Below, piece after piece: positions 27,025 through 35,938 of a DNA stretch of 64,000 nt (its first letter is position 1; each line of letters starts with the position of its first letter). A model generated the notes under the pieces. That model saw only the letters and a program-made list of their open reading frames with translations. It was not told the DNA's origin and did not search any database. The translations under genes were made by a program, and so were the position numbers. This stretch comes from Flavobacteriaceae bacterium PS02336. Lineage in GTDB: Bacteria > Bacteroidota > Bacteroidia > Flavobacteriales > Flavobacteriaceae. The DNA is taken from positions 62,001-126,000 of the forward strand of contig JASCOF010000008.1 of the NCBI GenBank assembly GCA_029960065.1, written 5' to 3'.

Positions 27025-27921
27025 ATGAATAACGGGAAAAACCTAAAAGCGGTAGCTTATGGAGAAGTGCTTTGGGATGTTTTTGGAACTGAAAAAAAGA
27101 TTGGCGGCGCACCTTTAAACGTAGCGTTACGAATGAAAACATTAGGCTGTGAAGTTGCGATGATTAGCTGCGTAGGAAATGATAACGACGGAAAAGCGAT
27201 AATTGATGAGGTTAAAAGTCTTGGACTTGAAACCAATACAATTAGCACCTCAGAAGATTTTCCAACTGGTTTGGTAAATGTTACCTTAAACGAACGCGGA
27301 TCTGCTACTTACGAAATCAATTATCCATCAGCTTGGGACAAAATTGCTTTGAATGATGCAGCGAAGAAAACCGTAGAAAAAGCAGATGTTTTAATTTACG
27401 GAAGTTTAGTTTGCCGCGATAATGTTTCGAGAAATACTCTGGAAGAACTGCTCCAAACCAACGTTTATAAGGTGTTTGATGTTAATTTACGTAAACCGCA
27501 TTATTCTTATGAAATTCTAAATCAGTTAATGCAATCGGCTGATTTTATCAAGTTCAATGACGAAGAATTGCTGGAGATTGCCTCAGCAATGCATTCGCCT
27601 TTTGAAAGTCTTGAAGACAATATGGGTTTTATTGTAGAAAAAACAAATGCAGAAGCAATCTGCGTCACCAGAGGCAAACACGGAGCATTGTTGTTTTGGA
27701 AAGGCAAAATATATGAAAATGAAGGTTATCCAATTAAAGTCGCAGATACCGTGGGGGCGGGAGATTCTTTTTTAGCGGCTTTAATTACTTCATTACTAAA
27801 TGATAAAGAACCTCAGGAAGCGATTGATTTTGCTTGCGCTGTTGGAGCTTTAGTGGCTGAAGCGCCTGGTGCAAACCCAAAAATTGCTCATTCTGAAATC
27901 GAAATGCTGATGGCAATGTAA
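27025..27921 (+). CDS. PfkB-family sugar kinase, probable fructokinase
   Basis: A 298-residue cytoplasmic kinase of the PfkB/ribokinase family. The N-terminal substrate-side motif GGAPLNVALRMKTLGCEVAM and the C-terminal DTVGAGDSFLAALI with catalytic base Asp247 are intact, as is the anion hole glycine run GAGD. The N-terminal AYGEVLWDVFG is typical of bacterial fructokinases. It ends the fructan locus and should turn fructose released by GH32 and imported by the porter into fructose 6-phosphate. A strong terminator follows. Confidence 0.92.
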   Translation: MNNGKNLKAVAYGEVLWDVFGTEKKIGGAPLNVALRMKTLGCEVAMISCVGNDNDGKAIIDEVKSLGLETNTISTSEDFPTGLVNVTLNERGSATYEINYPSAWDKIALNDAAKKTVEKADVLIYGSLVCRDNVSRNTLEELLQTNVYKVFDVNLRKPHYSYEILNQLMQSADFIKFNDEELLEIASAMHSPFESLEDNMGFIVEKTNAEAICVTRGKHGALLFWKGKIYENEGYPIKVADTVGAGDSFLAALITSLLNDKEPQEAIDFACAVGALVAEAPGANPKIAHSEIEMLMAM

Positions 27922-27944
27922 AATCTGGTTATTAATTATTTTTT

Positions 27945-27982
27945 TTAAAGCCTTAAACAAATTACTGTTTAAGGCTTTTTTG
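27945..27982. terminator. Terminator at the end of the fructan locus
   Basis: aaagccttaaaca and tgtttaaggcttt form a 13-bp stem around a 6-base loop, followed by a T run. It also serves the converging gene at 28010. Confidence 0.9.
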
Positions 27983-28009
27983 CATTTTTAGTTTATCGAA
28001 TAACTGTTT

Positions 28010-28963
28010 CTAGAAAGGCAATATGGAACTCAAATCAAAATAATGCATTTGCTGCGGCACATTTATCACAGGTTTTCGAACTAAAGATTCATTGGTCAAA
28101 AAATAATGAATTCCGTCTTTCGTTGCGATTCCTTCAATTTGGTGAAAAGGAAGTTTTAAATGGATTCTTCTTTTATTTCCAGATAAAAAATCTTGGTTTT
28201 TAAAATCATACAGCAGATATAAAAATGGTTTTCCGACTTTAGTATAACCGCATAAAACAATCAATTTTTTGTTTTCCAGATAAGTTGCTCCCGAAACTAA
28301 ACCCTTTGTATCTAAAGTCGATTTAAACTTTGCAATTTGAGTTCCAGCTTGATTTGGGATTGAATAAATACTAGTTTTAGATGAATTCCATTGTTTGGTA
28401 AACAAATAAATACTGTCTTTTGAAACAATAAAAGCCTCACAGTCAAAATCGGTTTTATTTGGTTTTGAAGGAGAAAAATCCCTTTGGTCTGAATAGGAAA
28501 AAGAAATGGTTTCTATTTTAGGATTTTCTTCCAAAAATGATTCTTTTTCGATTTTCAGAATTTTGAGATCTGTTCGGTTTCCAGAATAATTGTTTCCAAA
28601 ATCTCCTACATATAGGTGTAGGTCGTCTTGAGTGATTTCTTCCCAATCTTGATTAATAACTTCGGGCAGAATAATTTTTCTTTTAATTTTCCCTAAAGTG
28701 TCTAAACCATAAATTGTAGTATCATGGTCATCATTATGGGTCCAAAGTAAATTATCAAAAGCAGTTAATCCAGAAGTTTCATGAAGGGAATCACTTAAAC
28801 GAATGGAATATTCCGGTTTTAATTTTAAATTTTTATAACTGCAGCTTCCATCGTTTTGTGTAGCTTTCGAATTATAATTTTCTGCTTGAGGATCTGTACA
28901 TCCCGAAATTTGTGAATAACAGGTAGTTGTAATTGCAAGGAAGAAGAAAATAATTTTTATCAT
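28010..28963 (-). CDS. Exported protein with GCTDP...NYN...DGSC motif and a probable beta-propeller
   Basis: A 317-residue protein with a plain signal peptide (MIKIIFFFLAITTTCYSQ). Right after cleavage comes GCTDPQAENYNSKATQNDGS plus Cys, a short cysteine-paired motif common in exported flavobacterial proteins. The remainder shows repeating strands such as ETSGLTAFDNLLWTHNDDHD, ITQDDLHLYVGDFGNNYSG, TDFDCEAFIVSKDSIYLFTK and HQIEGIATKDGIHYFLTNES. These resemble the SdiA-regulated/phytase-like propeller group, with many Asp residues suited to calcium. The function is unknown. It stands alone, converging on the fructan locus. Confidence 0.7.
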   Translation of the reverse strand: MIKIIFFFLAITTTCYSQISGCTDPQAENYNSKATQNDGSCSYKNLKLKPEYSIRLSDSLHETSGLTAFDNLLWTHNDDHDTTIYGLDTLGKIKRKIILPEVINQDWEEITQDDLHLYVGDFGNNYSGNRTDLKILKIEKESFLEENPKIETISFSYSDQRDFSPSKPNKTDFDCEAFIVSKDSIYLFTKQWNSSKTSIYSIPNQAGTQIAKFKSTLDTKGLVSGATYLENKKLIVLCGYTKVGKPFLYLLYDFKNQDFLSGNKRRIHLKLPFHQIEGIATKDGIHYFLTNESLVRKPVINVPQQMHYFDLSSILPF

Positions 28964-29105
28964 ATTGCAATATTATTTTTGCACAAGTTAAATGTAAAGT
29001 TTTAAATAATAGAATAAAATATGTATTAAAAAATATAATTTAAATGTTACTTTGCAGCATTAAATACCACTGTTTTCTATTCTTTAGAACAAAGTCTAAC
29101 CTGTA

Positions 29106-30524
29106 ATGAAGATTTTACAAGAACTATCTCGTTATCGAATTTCGCGTTATTTCAAACTTTTGTTTGTTATAGTAGATGTTATATTGTTAAACCTAGCAAC
29201 AATACTTTCTGCGTTTGCGAGATTTGGAAGTTTAGATAAACTCCTTTCCAAAGAAGAACGTACCATTTCTCTTTTAGCCATTTTAATTTGGGTAGCATTG
29301 CTGCTTCAAAATGATTCGAACAGAAGTATCCGCGTAGAGCCAATCGAAAACATTTTATGGAGAACTATTAAAAAAATAATAATTCATGCAGCCGTAGTTG
29401 CTGTATTCGTTGTTTATTTAAAATACGAAGATATCTCAAGGCTTCGAATGGTTTATTTTTACCTTATCTTTTTCGGGATCCTAATGATATCAAGAGCTTT
29501 ATCTATGAAGCTCTTAAAATATATTAGAGCGCAGGGATATAATTTTAAAACCTTTGTAATTGTTGGAGCCAATGAAAGTGGGGAAAGAATCAGAAAAGTT
29601 CTTGCGAAAGACCTTACGTACGGATACCGTTTTTTAGGTTTTTTTGATAAAAAAGAAAATACAGCAGCTGTTGATCCAGTCTTCATTATCGGTGAGTTTG
29701 ATAAGATCGAAAAATTTGTGATAGACAAAAAGATCGATGAAATGTACGTTGCCCTGCATATTGAAAATATTCAAATTATAAACGAACTAATTAGAATCTG
29801 CGAACAAAATATGGTTCGTATTAAATTTATTCCAGATTTTGAGCAGTATACAAAAGCAAGTAAAGTAGAGGTTTCGTTTTATGAAAACATTCCGGTATTA
29901 ATGTTTCGTACAGAACCTCTTGAATATGCTTCAAACAGGGTAATTAAAAAGGTTTTTGACATTTTGTTTTCGAGTTTTGTAATTCTGTTTGTTTTTCCGT
30001 GGCTGTTTCCTATTATTATGATTATTATAAAATTAGAATCGCCTGGACCTGTTTTCTTTAAACAGGAAAGGTCTGGAAGGGATAACGAAACGTTTATGTG
30101 TTTTAAGTTTAGAAGTATGTATGTTAATAAGCTGGCACACAATAAGCAAGCAGAAAAAGGAGACAGCCGAATTACTAAATTTGGAGCTTTTATACGTAAA
30201 ACCAGTATTGACGAATTACCGCAGTTTTTTAATGTATTTTGGGGAGATATGTCGGTTGTTGGACCTAGACCGCATATGGTTAACCTCGCAAAAGAATACA
30301 GTGACTTAATTAATAATTATTTGGTGCGTCAATATGCTAAACCTGGAATTACAGGCTGGGCGCAGGTAAATGGTTTTAGAGGCGAAACAAAAGTTTTAAG
30401 CGATATGGAAAATCGAGTTGCGTATGATATTTGGTATATCGAAAACTGGAGTTTCCTGCTGGATATTAGAATTATTGTAAAGACAATAATTAATGTTTTT
30501 AAAGGCGAAGAAAACGCGTACTAG
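29106..30524 (+). CDS. Polyprenyl-phosphate glycosylphosphotransferase (exopolysaccharide initiation)
   Basis: A 472-residue membrane protein of the WcaJ/WbaP group. It transfers a sugar 1-phosphate, often glucose, to undecaprenyl phosphate to start an exopolysaccharide or O-antigen repeat. The N-terminal half has four to five membrane helices and a CoA-binding-like Rossmann region (FKTFVIVGANESGERIRKVL). After another helix near residue 280 comes the catalytic domain with FFKQERSGRDNETFMCFKFR, RKTSIDELPQFFNVFWGDMS, VVGPRPHM and GITGWAQVNGFRGET. No other polysaccharide gene is next to it except a convergent CpsB-like phosphatase. The start codon follows a TTCTTTAGAACAAAG-rich region with no clear -7 element. 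Confidence 0.93.
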   Translation: MKILQELSRYRISRYFKLLFVIVDVILLNLATILSAFARFGSLDKLLSKEERTISLLAILIWVALLLQNDSNRSIRVEPIENILWRTIKKIIIHAAVVAVFVVYLKYEDISRLRMVYFYLIFFGILMISRALSMKLLKYIRAQGYNFKTFVIVGANESGERIRKVLAKDLTYGYRFLGFFDKKENTAAVDPVFIIGEFDKIEKFVIDKKIDEMYVALHIENIQIINELIRICEQNMVRIKFIPDFEQYTKASKVEVSFYENIPVLMFRTEPLEYASNRVIKKVFDILFSSFVILFVFPWLFPIIMIIIKLESPGPVFFKQERSGRDNETFMCFKFRSMYVNKLAHNKQAEKGDSRITKFGAFIRKTSIDELPQFFNVFWGDMSVVGPRPHMVNLAKEYSDLINNYLVRQYAKPGITGWAQVNGFRGETKVLSDMENRVAYDIWYIENWSFLLDIRIIVKTIINVFKGEENAY

Positions 30525-30525
30525 T

Positions 30526-31263
30526 TTAGAATTTAAAAAACTGATTATTGGCAATAACGGCTTTTAAGTGGTCTATATTTCCAATCTTTATTTTTTCATC
30601 AAATGAAGCAATATGTTTTCTATGATGCACATCGGTTCCGCAAAAATCATACATTCCTTTCTTTAGCAATTCATCGGCTGTTTTTGCGATTTTAGAACCA
30701 TAATATTCTACAGTCGAAAGCAGGTTTAACTGAAAAAGACAACCCGCATTTTTAAGTTTTTCGTATTCACTAAAATGATCGTGGTAAAAGATATAACGTT
30801 CCGGATGTGCTAAAACTGGTATATAACCAGCAACTTGTATATCAAAGATGGTTTTAAGCAGATTCATTGGAGCGCTTAAATAAGATATTTCGACAAGAAC
30901 GTAATTGTCTTTTAAGGTTAGCAGTTTTTCTTCCTTAAAATGATTTTCAAACCAGTAATCAATAAAATATTCTGCTGCAGCTTTAAAAGGAATCTGAAGA
31001 TTATTTTCAATCAATGCACTTTTAGTTTCCTTAAGTTTTGATTCTATAATTTCAGATGTATTGTTCCATACATAATGACTAATGTGTGGTGTTGTTATAA
31101 TTTGAGAAATTCCTAAATCTTGAAGACATTGAGCAAGCTGAACGGATTTTACAATGTTTTTGGCACCATCATCTATTCCTGGCAGAACATGAGAATGTAT
31201 ATCTACAAAATCACCATTAAGCAGTTCCTTTAATTTAGGTTTCGATTTTAAGAATGTAAACAT
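30526..31263 (-). CDS. CpsB/CapC-type tyrosine phosphatase, PHP fold
   Basis: A 245-residue manganese-dependent phosphatase of the polymerase-and-histidinol-phosphatase fold, the family that dephosphorylates Wzc/CpsD tyrosine kinases during capsule production. Metal-binding motifs are visible: FVDIHSHVLPGIDDGA (HxH near residue 22), ITTPHIS, the YFIDYWFENHF region, PVLAHPERY, and the C-terminal CGTDVHHRKH. The gene converges on the glycosylphosphotransferase gene with a single base between the two stop codons, so the pair may be functionally linked to surface polysaccharide. No Wzc-like kinase is in the window. Confidence 0.88.
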   Translation of the reverse strand: MFTFLKSKPKLKELLNGDFVDIHSHVLPGIDDGAKNIVKSVQLAQCLQDLGISQIITTPHISHYVWNNTSEIIESKLKETKSALIENNLQIPFKAAAEYFIDYWFENHFKEEKLLTLKDNYVLVEISYLSAPMNLLKTIFDIQVAGYIPVLAHPERYIFYHDHFSEYEKLKNAGCLFQLNLLSTVEYYGSKIAKTADELLKKGMYDFCGTDVHHRKHIASFDEKIKIGNIDHLKAVIANNQFFKF

Positions 31264-31340
31264 GGGGCAAAAGCGTGTAACTCAATTTATAAATTACAAA
31301 ATTAATGCAGAATTTCTAATAAGGCGTTTTAGATTTATAC

Positions 31341-31348
31341 TATATTTG
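31341..31348 (+). promoter_or_regulatory. -7 promoter element for the DUF5009 gene
   Basis: TATATTTG, a match to TAnnTTTG, 25 bases before the ATG at 31374. Confidence 0.5.
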
Positions 31349-31373
31349 ATTTTTAGTAAAAAAGTAAAATTTT

Positions 31374-32564
31374 ATGAAAATAAAAGAGAATTTATTCAAT
31401 CAGAGAATTATTTCTATTGATGCTTTGCGTGGAATCACCATTTTTGTGATGATTTTTGTAAATGAATTGGCAAGTATTCAAAATGTACCGCAATGGATGA
31501 AACACATGCCGGCAGATGCAGACGCAATGACTTTTGTTGATTTAGTTTTTCCTGCTTTTTTATTTATTGTCGGAATGTCTGTTCCTTTTGCTTTTAATGC
31601 GAGACTGCTTAAAGGCGACAGTACAAAAACAATTTGGACACATACTTTAAAAAGAGCTTTAGCCCTTATAATTATTGGTGTTTTCATGGTTAATGCCGAG
31701 TATGGTTATGATGCGGCCAAGATGATTATTGCGCCAGCTTTTTGGGGACTTTTGGCTTATTTAATGCCAATTCCGATTTGGAATAAGTATCCGAAAGATT
31801 TTCCGCTTTGGCTCAAAAATGTATTGCAATACGGAGCGATCTTAGTGCTCATTGCGCTTTACTTTTTATATATTCAAGATAATGGTGAACGAGGAATGAC
31901 GCCAAAATGGTGGGGAATTCTGGGTTTAATTGGTTGGGCCTATTTATTTACTGTTGTTTATTATTGGCTTGTTTCGGGAAATTTATGGGCAATGATCGGA
32001 TTCTTAGTCTTCTGTGTCGCAATGAATTCGCTGAATTTAACCGAAAATTCTTTTGTTCAAAATACTTCTTGGCTGAGTTTTATAGCTGGACATCTAACAC
32101 ACGCTGCCATAGCTGCTGCTGGAATAATTATTTCGTTGTTATTTTTTGATCGAAAAATGGAGAATAAAATCAATTGGCCCGTAATTGCTTTTATAGTATT
32201 GTTTTTCGCAGTTGGATTTGCCTTAAGACCTTTATTCGGAATCTCAAAAATACAAGGAACTCCATCATGGACAATGATATCGGCTGGAATATGCACCATT
32301 ATATTTTACTTTTTGTATTGGCTGATGGAAGTAAAAAAACAAACGAAATGGAGTGACTTTTTTATGCCCGCAGCTGCAAATCCGCTTTTAATTTATATCC
32401 TTCCCGGAGTAATCTATTATTTCTGTAAAGCTTTTAATATTCATATTATACCAGGATATTTTAGAGAAGGTATTCCAGGAATTATCTGGTCTTTAGTCTT
32501 TTCTACAATTATGCTTTTCGTAATGAAGATTTTGAATAAATATAAAATTCAGATGCAATTATAG
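31374..32564 (+). CDS. DUF5009 / heparan-alpha-glucosaminide N-acetyltransferase-like membrane protein
   Basis: A 396-residue protein with about ten membrane helices. The N-terminal RIISIDALRGITIFVMIFVN and MTFVDLVFPAFLFIVGMSVP are the hallmarks of the DUF5009/HGSNAT acyltransferase superfamily, whose lysosomal member passes an acetyl group across a membrane to glucosamine. The histidine in MKHMPADADAM sits where the family has its active-site region. Related bacterial genes often accompany glycan-degradation genes. This one stands alone between a phosphatase gene and a large palindromic repeat. A second, more distant member is at 45699-46970. Confidence 0.82.
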   Translation: MKIKENLFNQRIISIDALRGITIFVMIFVNELASIQNVPQWMKHMPADADAMTFVDLVFPAFLFIVGMSVPFAFNARLLKGDSTKTIWTHTLKRALALIIIGVFMVNAEYGYDAAKMIIAPAFWGLLAYLMPIPIWNKYPKDFPLWLKNVLQYGAILVLIALYFLYIQDNGERGMTPKWWGILGLIGWAYLFTVVYYWLVSGNLWAMIGFLVFCVAMNSLNLTENSFVQNTSWLSFIAGHLTHAAIAAAGIIISLLFFDRKMENKINWPVIAFIVLFFAVGFALRPLFGISKIQGTPSWTMISAGICTIIFYFLYWLMEVKKQTKWSDFFMPAAANPLLIYILPGVIYYFCKAFNIHIIPGYFREGIPGIIWSLVFSTIMLFVMKILNKYKIQMQL

Positions 32565-32580
32565 ATGTATTGAAACGGTT

Positions 32581-32805
32581 TTTTTAACGCAAAGTTCACA
32601 AAGAATTTCCGCAAAGCGCGCAAAGTTTTATTAAGTGAGTTTTACAAACTGTAAGTTCACAAAGCTTTGTTTTGATAAGCTTTGTGAACTTTTATATTTT
32701 TAAATATTTTTCTCAAAAAATCTTTGTGCACTTAGCGTTAAAACATTCTCTCAAAAAAACTTTGCGCTCTTTGCCGGAAATTCTTAGCGCACTTTGCGTT
32801 AAAAA
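32581..32805. repeat. Nested 225-bp palindrome (CGCAAAG/CTTTGCG element)
   Basis: The outer arms are about 49 bp: left 32581-32629 beginning tttttaacgcaaagttcaca, right 32757-32805 ending agcgcactttgcgttaaaaa, imperfectly inverted. Inside lies a perfect 15-bp hairpin, aagttcacaaagctt (32653-32667) with aagctttgtgaactt (32677-32691). Further cttagcgttaaaac words repeat the arm sequence. It fills the space between the DUF5009 gene and the converging 32806 gene. No protein gene was recognised in it. Confidence 0.85.
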
Positions 32806-33357
32806 TCAATTTATAACAACAGATTTTATCTTTAAAACAGATCCAGAAACAGGATTGTAATTCACAAAGTTGAACTTGCATAGATTATGAATATCTAAAA
32901 GTTTTCCGTTGGGAAGTTCATCTTGTTTAAAATCCGACCATAGAATTTTTATGGTTTTAAAATGATTTGGAGAAGCAGGCAGACTGACTCTTGGGTGTGA
33001 ACCGCCGTGAATACAGCCAGTTCCTTCTAAATTTCCTTCTCTTGCTTGTAATTTTATAATTTGGGAAGATTGATACGTAATTTCTACATATTTTGATTCG
33101 CTCGAAAGATTTGTCGGAGTTCCATCATTTATTTCAGATGCCGTAATCATAACATTCAATTCAATTTCTCCAATCGGATTATCTTTTGCCGTAACAGATA
33201 CTATCTTTTTCTCTACACGAACGGTATTTAAAATTTCTTCATTTTCTTTTACCGGTCCCGCAATAAACCATTTATTAGAAGCAACAAGATCCATTTGCTT
33301 TTTTTGAGCAAAGCAAAATATAGTAAAAAATAGAAAGTAAACGAATAAATAACGCAT
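32806..33357 (-). CDS. Exported protein of unknown function, carbohydrate-binding-like
   Basis: A 183-residue protein starting at the ATG at 33357 with signal MRYLFVYFLFFTIFCFAQ; an upstream in-frame ATG (33393) would only weaken the signal. The mature part looks all-beta. The stretch FKTIKILWSDFKQDELPNGK, followed by LCKFNFVNYNPVSGSVLKIK, resembles the jelly-roll CIA30/CBM11-like fold, where such strands bind glycans. This is a structural guess only. Two cysteines and several aromatic residues (NKWFIAG) are present. The stop codon abuts the large palindrome. Confidence 0.6.
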   Translation of the reverse strand: MRYLFVYFLFFTIFCFAQKKQMDLVASNKWFIAGPVKENEEILNTVRVEKKIVSVTAKDNPIGEIELNVMITASEINDGTPTNLSSESKYVEITYQSSQIIKLQAREGNLEGTGCIHGGSHPRVSLPASPNHFKTIKILWSDFKQDELPNGKLLDIHNLCKFNFVNYNPVSGSVLKIKSVVIN

Positions 33358-33438
33358 GCTGTTTTTCAAAATCAAATAATTAATTATCATCAAATGTAGT
33401 TTTTTTGATGCATTTAAAAATCCTACTTAATAAAATTA

Positions 33439-33446
33439 TAAATTTG
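33439..33446 (+). promoter_or_regulatory. -7 promoter element for the D15-like gene
   Basis: TAAATTTG matches TAnnTTTG, 28 bases before the GTG at 33474. Confidence 0.5.
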
Positions 33447-33473
33447 TAAGATATGGTTTTTAAAATATTGTAA

Positions 33474-34658
33474 GTGAGTGGTTTAAAAATTACATATGTT
33501 TTCTGCTTCTTTTTAATAGGATCATTTTGTAATGCTCAAAATGATAGTATCAGCATGGGAAATAGGGATATTTTGGATGTTATTCATAGAATTTTTGATA
33601 AAAACGATACAATTAAAAAAGACCATCAAAAAAAAGTAGCATTTTCATTATTGCCCGTTCCTGTAGATGTCAATTCTAGCACGGGTCTTGTTGTTTCTTT
33701 TTTAACTACATTTTATTTAGGAGAAGATCATCAAAAAACAAAAATGTCTCAGATAACTTTTTCGCCTTATTTTAGTTTTACCAAACAATATGTTTTTCCA
33801 GTTCAGTCTTATATCTACACCAGCGAAAACAAATGGAATTTTATTGGAGATTATCGTTATATGATTTATCCCCAATATACTTACGGTTTAGGAGAACACG
33901 ATTCAAAGGATAAAATGTCAACACTCGATTATCAGCAGTGGCGTTTTTATCAATTTATTACTAGAAAGATCGTCGGAAATTACCGTTTAGGAGCTGGTTT
34001 TCTTTTTGATAATTATCAAAATATTACAGAGGAATCTTATGTAGATGGCGAAACAGATTATTATCAGTATATGAATGGTGATTTTTCAGACGAGACTTCT
34101 TTTGGATTTGCCGTTCAGGGTTTGTACGATTCTCGGGAAAATATCATCAATCCAAAACAAGGTTTATATGTTGAAGCCGATTTACGTTTGAATACCAGCG
34201 GTGTCGAAGGCGATAAATGGCAGTCTTTGTATATTGATGCCCGAAAATACCATTCTTTCAGTAAAACAAAACATAGAGTTTGGGCTTCGAGAGCTTTTTA
34301 TTGGTCAACTTTTGGCGGAAAGCCTCATTATTTAGATCTGCCAAGCATAGGCTGGGATCGCGACGGAAAAACAGGCCGTGGTTTTACTAAAAACAGATAT
34401 CGGAGTAATGCGCTGCTTTATTTTGAAACCGAGTACAGAACCGATATTAGCCGAAATGGCTTTTTTGGAGCAGTTTTTTTTACCAATATTTCTTCGGTTT
34501 CCAAACTGGATACTTATCAATTTAAAAAATGGAATCCCGCTGTTGGAACTGGAATCCGCATCAAATGGAACAAACGAAACGGAAGTAATTTAGCTTTAGA
34601 TTACGGAATTAGCAAAAACGATTGGTCGCTTCGTTTGGGGTTATCAGAAAATTTCTAA
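33474..34658 (+). CDS. Outer-membrane beta-barrel protein, D15/Omp85-like surface antigen
   Basis: A 394-residue protein with a signal peptide (residues 1-21, ending CNAQ) and a C-terminal 16-strand-type barrel. Recognisable pieces are LLPVPVDVNSSTGLVVSFLT, GFAVQGLYDSRENIINPKQG with LYVEADLRL (typical of the bacterial surface antigen domain), GRGFTKNRYRSNALLYFETE and GTGIRIKWN. No POTRA repeats are seen, so it is a barrel-only member, often called a patatin-less D15 protein in Bacteroidota; the cargo is unknown. The frame begins at GTG directly after a TAA, and no ATG is available upstream in frame. The final 37 bases were read as part of the next frame in a longer open frame, but the two genes do not truly overlap. 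Confidence 0.8.
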   Translation: MSGLKITYVFCFFLIGSFCNAQNDSISMGNRDILDVIHRIFDKNDTIKKDHQKKVAFSLLPVPVDVNSSTGLVVSFLTTFYLGEDHQKTKMSQITFSPYFSFTKQYVFPVQSYIYTSENKWNFIGDYRYMIYPQYTYGLGEHDSKDKMSTLDYQQWRFYQFITRKIVGNYRLGAGFLFDNYQNITEESYVDGETDYYQYMNGDFSDETSFGFAVQGLYDSRENIINPKQGLYVEADLRLNTSGVEGDKWQSLYIDARKYHSFSKTKHRVWASRAFYWSTFGGKPHYLDLPSIGWDRDGKTGRGFTKNRYRSNALLYFETEYRTDISRNGFFGAVFFTNISSVSKLDTYQFKKWNPAVGTGIRIKWNKRNGSNLALDYGISKNDWSLRLGLSENF

Positions 34659-34690
34659 CTTTCGGCCAAAATCTACAAGATCAATTTTTC

Positions 34691-35854
34691 ATGCAGTTAT
34701 CAGTTATTATTCTGAATTATAATGTGCGTTACTTTCTGGAACAATGCGTTTTAAGTGTTCAGGAAGCAATTACGGCAATCGATGCAGAAATTATTGTAGT
34801 AGATAATAATTCATCAGACGGAAGTGTTTTGATGATGAAAGAAAAATTTCCAGCTGTAAAATTGATTGAAAATACCGAGAATTTTGGTTTTCCAAAGGGA
34901 AATAATATTGGTTTTCGTCAAGCGAAAGGAAACTACATCTGTATTTTAAATCCCGATACCGTTGTTGCCGAAGATACATTTGTAAAGATTCTGGCTTTCG
35001 CCGAAAGGCAGTACAATCTCGGAATTATCGGCTGCAGATTAATTGACGGAACAGGAAATTTTCTGCCCGAAAGTAAAAGAGGAATTCCAACACCTTGGGT
35101 TGCTTTTACGAAGATTTTCGGTCTCTATAAAATCTTTCCCAAAACCAAACTTTTTAATCAATACTATGCCCAGTATTTAGATGAAAATGAAACAGGGAAG
35201 GTTGATATTCTAGTTGGAGCTTTTATGTTTTTGAAAAAAGAACTGTATGGAGAATTGAATGGTTTCGATGAAAACTGTTTTATGTATGCAGACGATATCG
35301 ATTTGTCCTATCGTGCATTGCTGTTAGAAAAGAATAATTTCTATTTTCATGAAACGACTGTTTTGCATTATAAAGGAGAAAGTACTGTGAAAGATGAGAA
35401 TTATATGAAACGATTTCAGGAATCTATGAATTTCTTTTATCAGAAACATTTTAAGAAATCGCGGTTCTTTAGTATCTTTATTAAAATTGGTGCTTTTTTG
35501 TTTTCAACTGCTAAAATGTTTCAGGGAAAACCAAAAGATAACCCGTTGCCGGAAAGTTATTTTTTATACTCCCAAAATGAGAATTTCGCTAAAAAACTGG
35601 CTTCGATTTTGGAAAATAAAGTTGGTTTTTTAGATTTCAACGGAGAAAAAATGGTAAATTCGTGCCTGCTTTTAAAGGGTAAAAGGGTAGAGATCATTTT
35701 GGATAATCGCTATGTTTCATTCAAAAAATGTATCGAAATCATAGAAACTCTTAAAGATAAGCAGGTTACTTTTAAAATTTTTCCCAAAAAGACGGGTTTT
35801 ATTATTGGAAGTAATTCAAGGAATGACAGAGGGCAAATCGTGAAAATTGAGTAA
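34691..35854 (+). CDS. Glycosyltransferase family 2
   Basis: A 387-residue cytoplasmic-face glycosyltransferase. The GT-A fold begins at the start, MQLSVIILNYNVRYFLEQCV, with nucleotide-sugar motif EIIVVDNNSSDGSV, NFGFPKGNNIGFRQAKG, the metal-binding region ICILNPDTVVAEDTF, the acceptor-side GFDENCFMYADDIDLSYRAL, and HETTVLHYKGEST. It is close to rhamnosyltransferase-like members. The last 100 residues form an unassigned alpha/beta region with FIIGSNSRNDRGQIV. A longer frame begins at a TTG inside the preceding gene; the ATG at 34691, 32 bases past that gene's stop, places the family motif at the N-terminus and is preferred. Donor and acceptor are unknown. Confidence 0.9.
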   Translation: MQLSVIILNYNVRYFLEQCVLSVQEAITAIDAEIIVVDNNSSDGSVLMMKEKFPAVKLIENTENFGFPKGNNIGFRQAKGNYICILNPDTVVAEDTFVKILAFAERQYNLGIIGCRLIDGTGNFLPESKRGIPTPWVAFTKIFGLYKIFPKTKLFNQYYAQYLDENETGKVDILVGAFMFLKKELYGELNGFDENCFMYADDIDLSYRALLLEKNNFYFHETTVLHYKGESTVKDENYMKRFQESMNFFYQKHFKKSRFFSIFIKIGAFLFSTAKMFQGKPKDNPLPESYFLYSQNENFAKKLASILENKVGFLDFNGEKMVNSCLLLKGKRVEIILDNRYVSFKKCIEIIETLKDKQVTFKIFPKKTGFIIGSNSRNDRGQIVKIE

Positions 35855-35938
35855 AAAATTATATTAAGTGTAATTTATGTTTAAAATATTCATTAAATTC
35901 GCAATCTGAAAATCAAAAACATCTTTTAGATTAACAAT

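Noticed and set aside
32672..32860. 62-residue open frame on the plus strand
   Set aside because: It lies in the nested palindrome and overlaps a better gene on the other strand.
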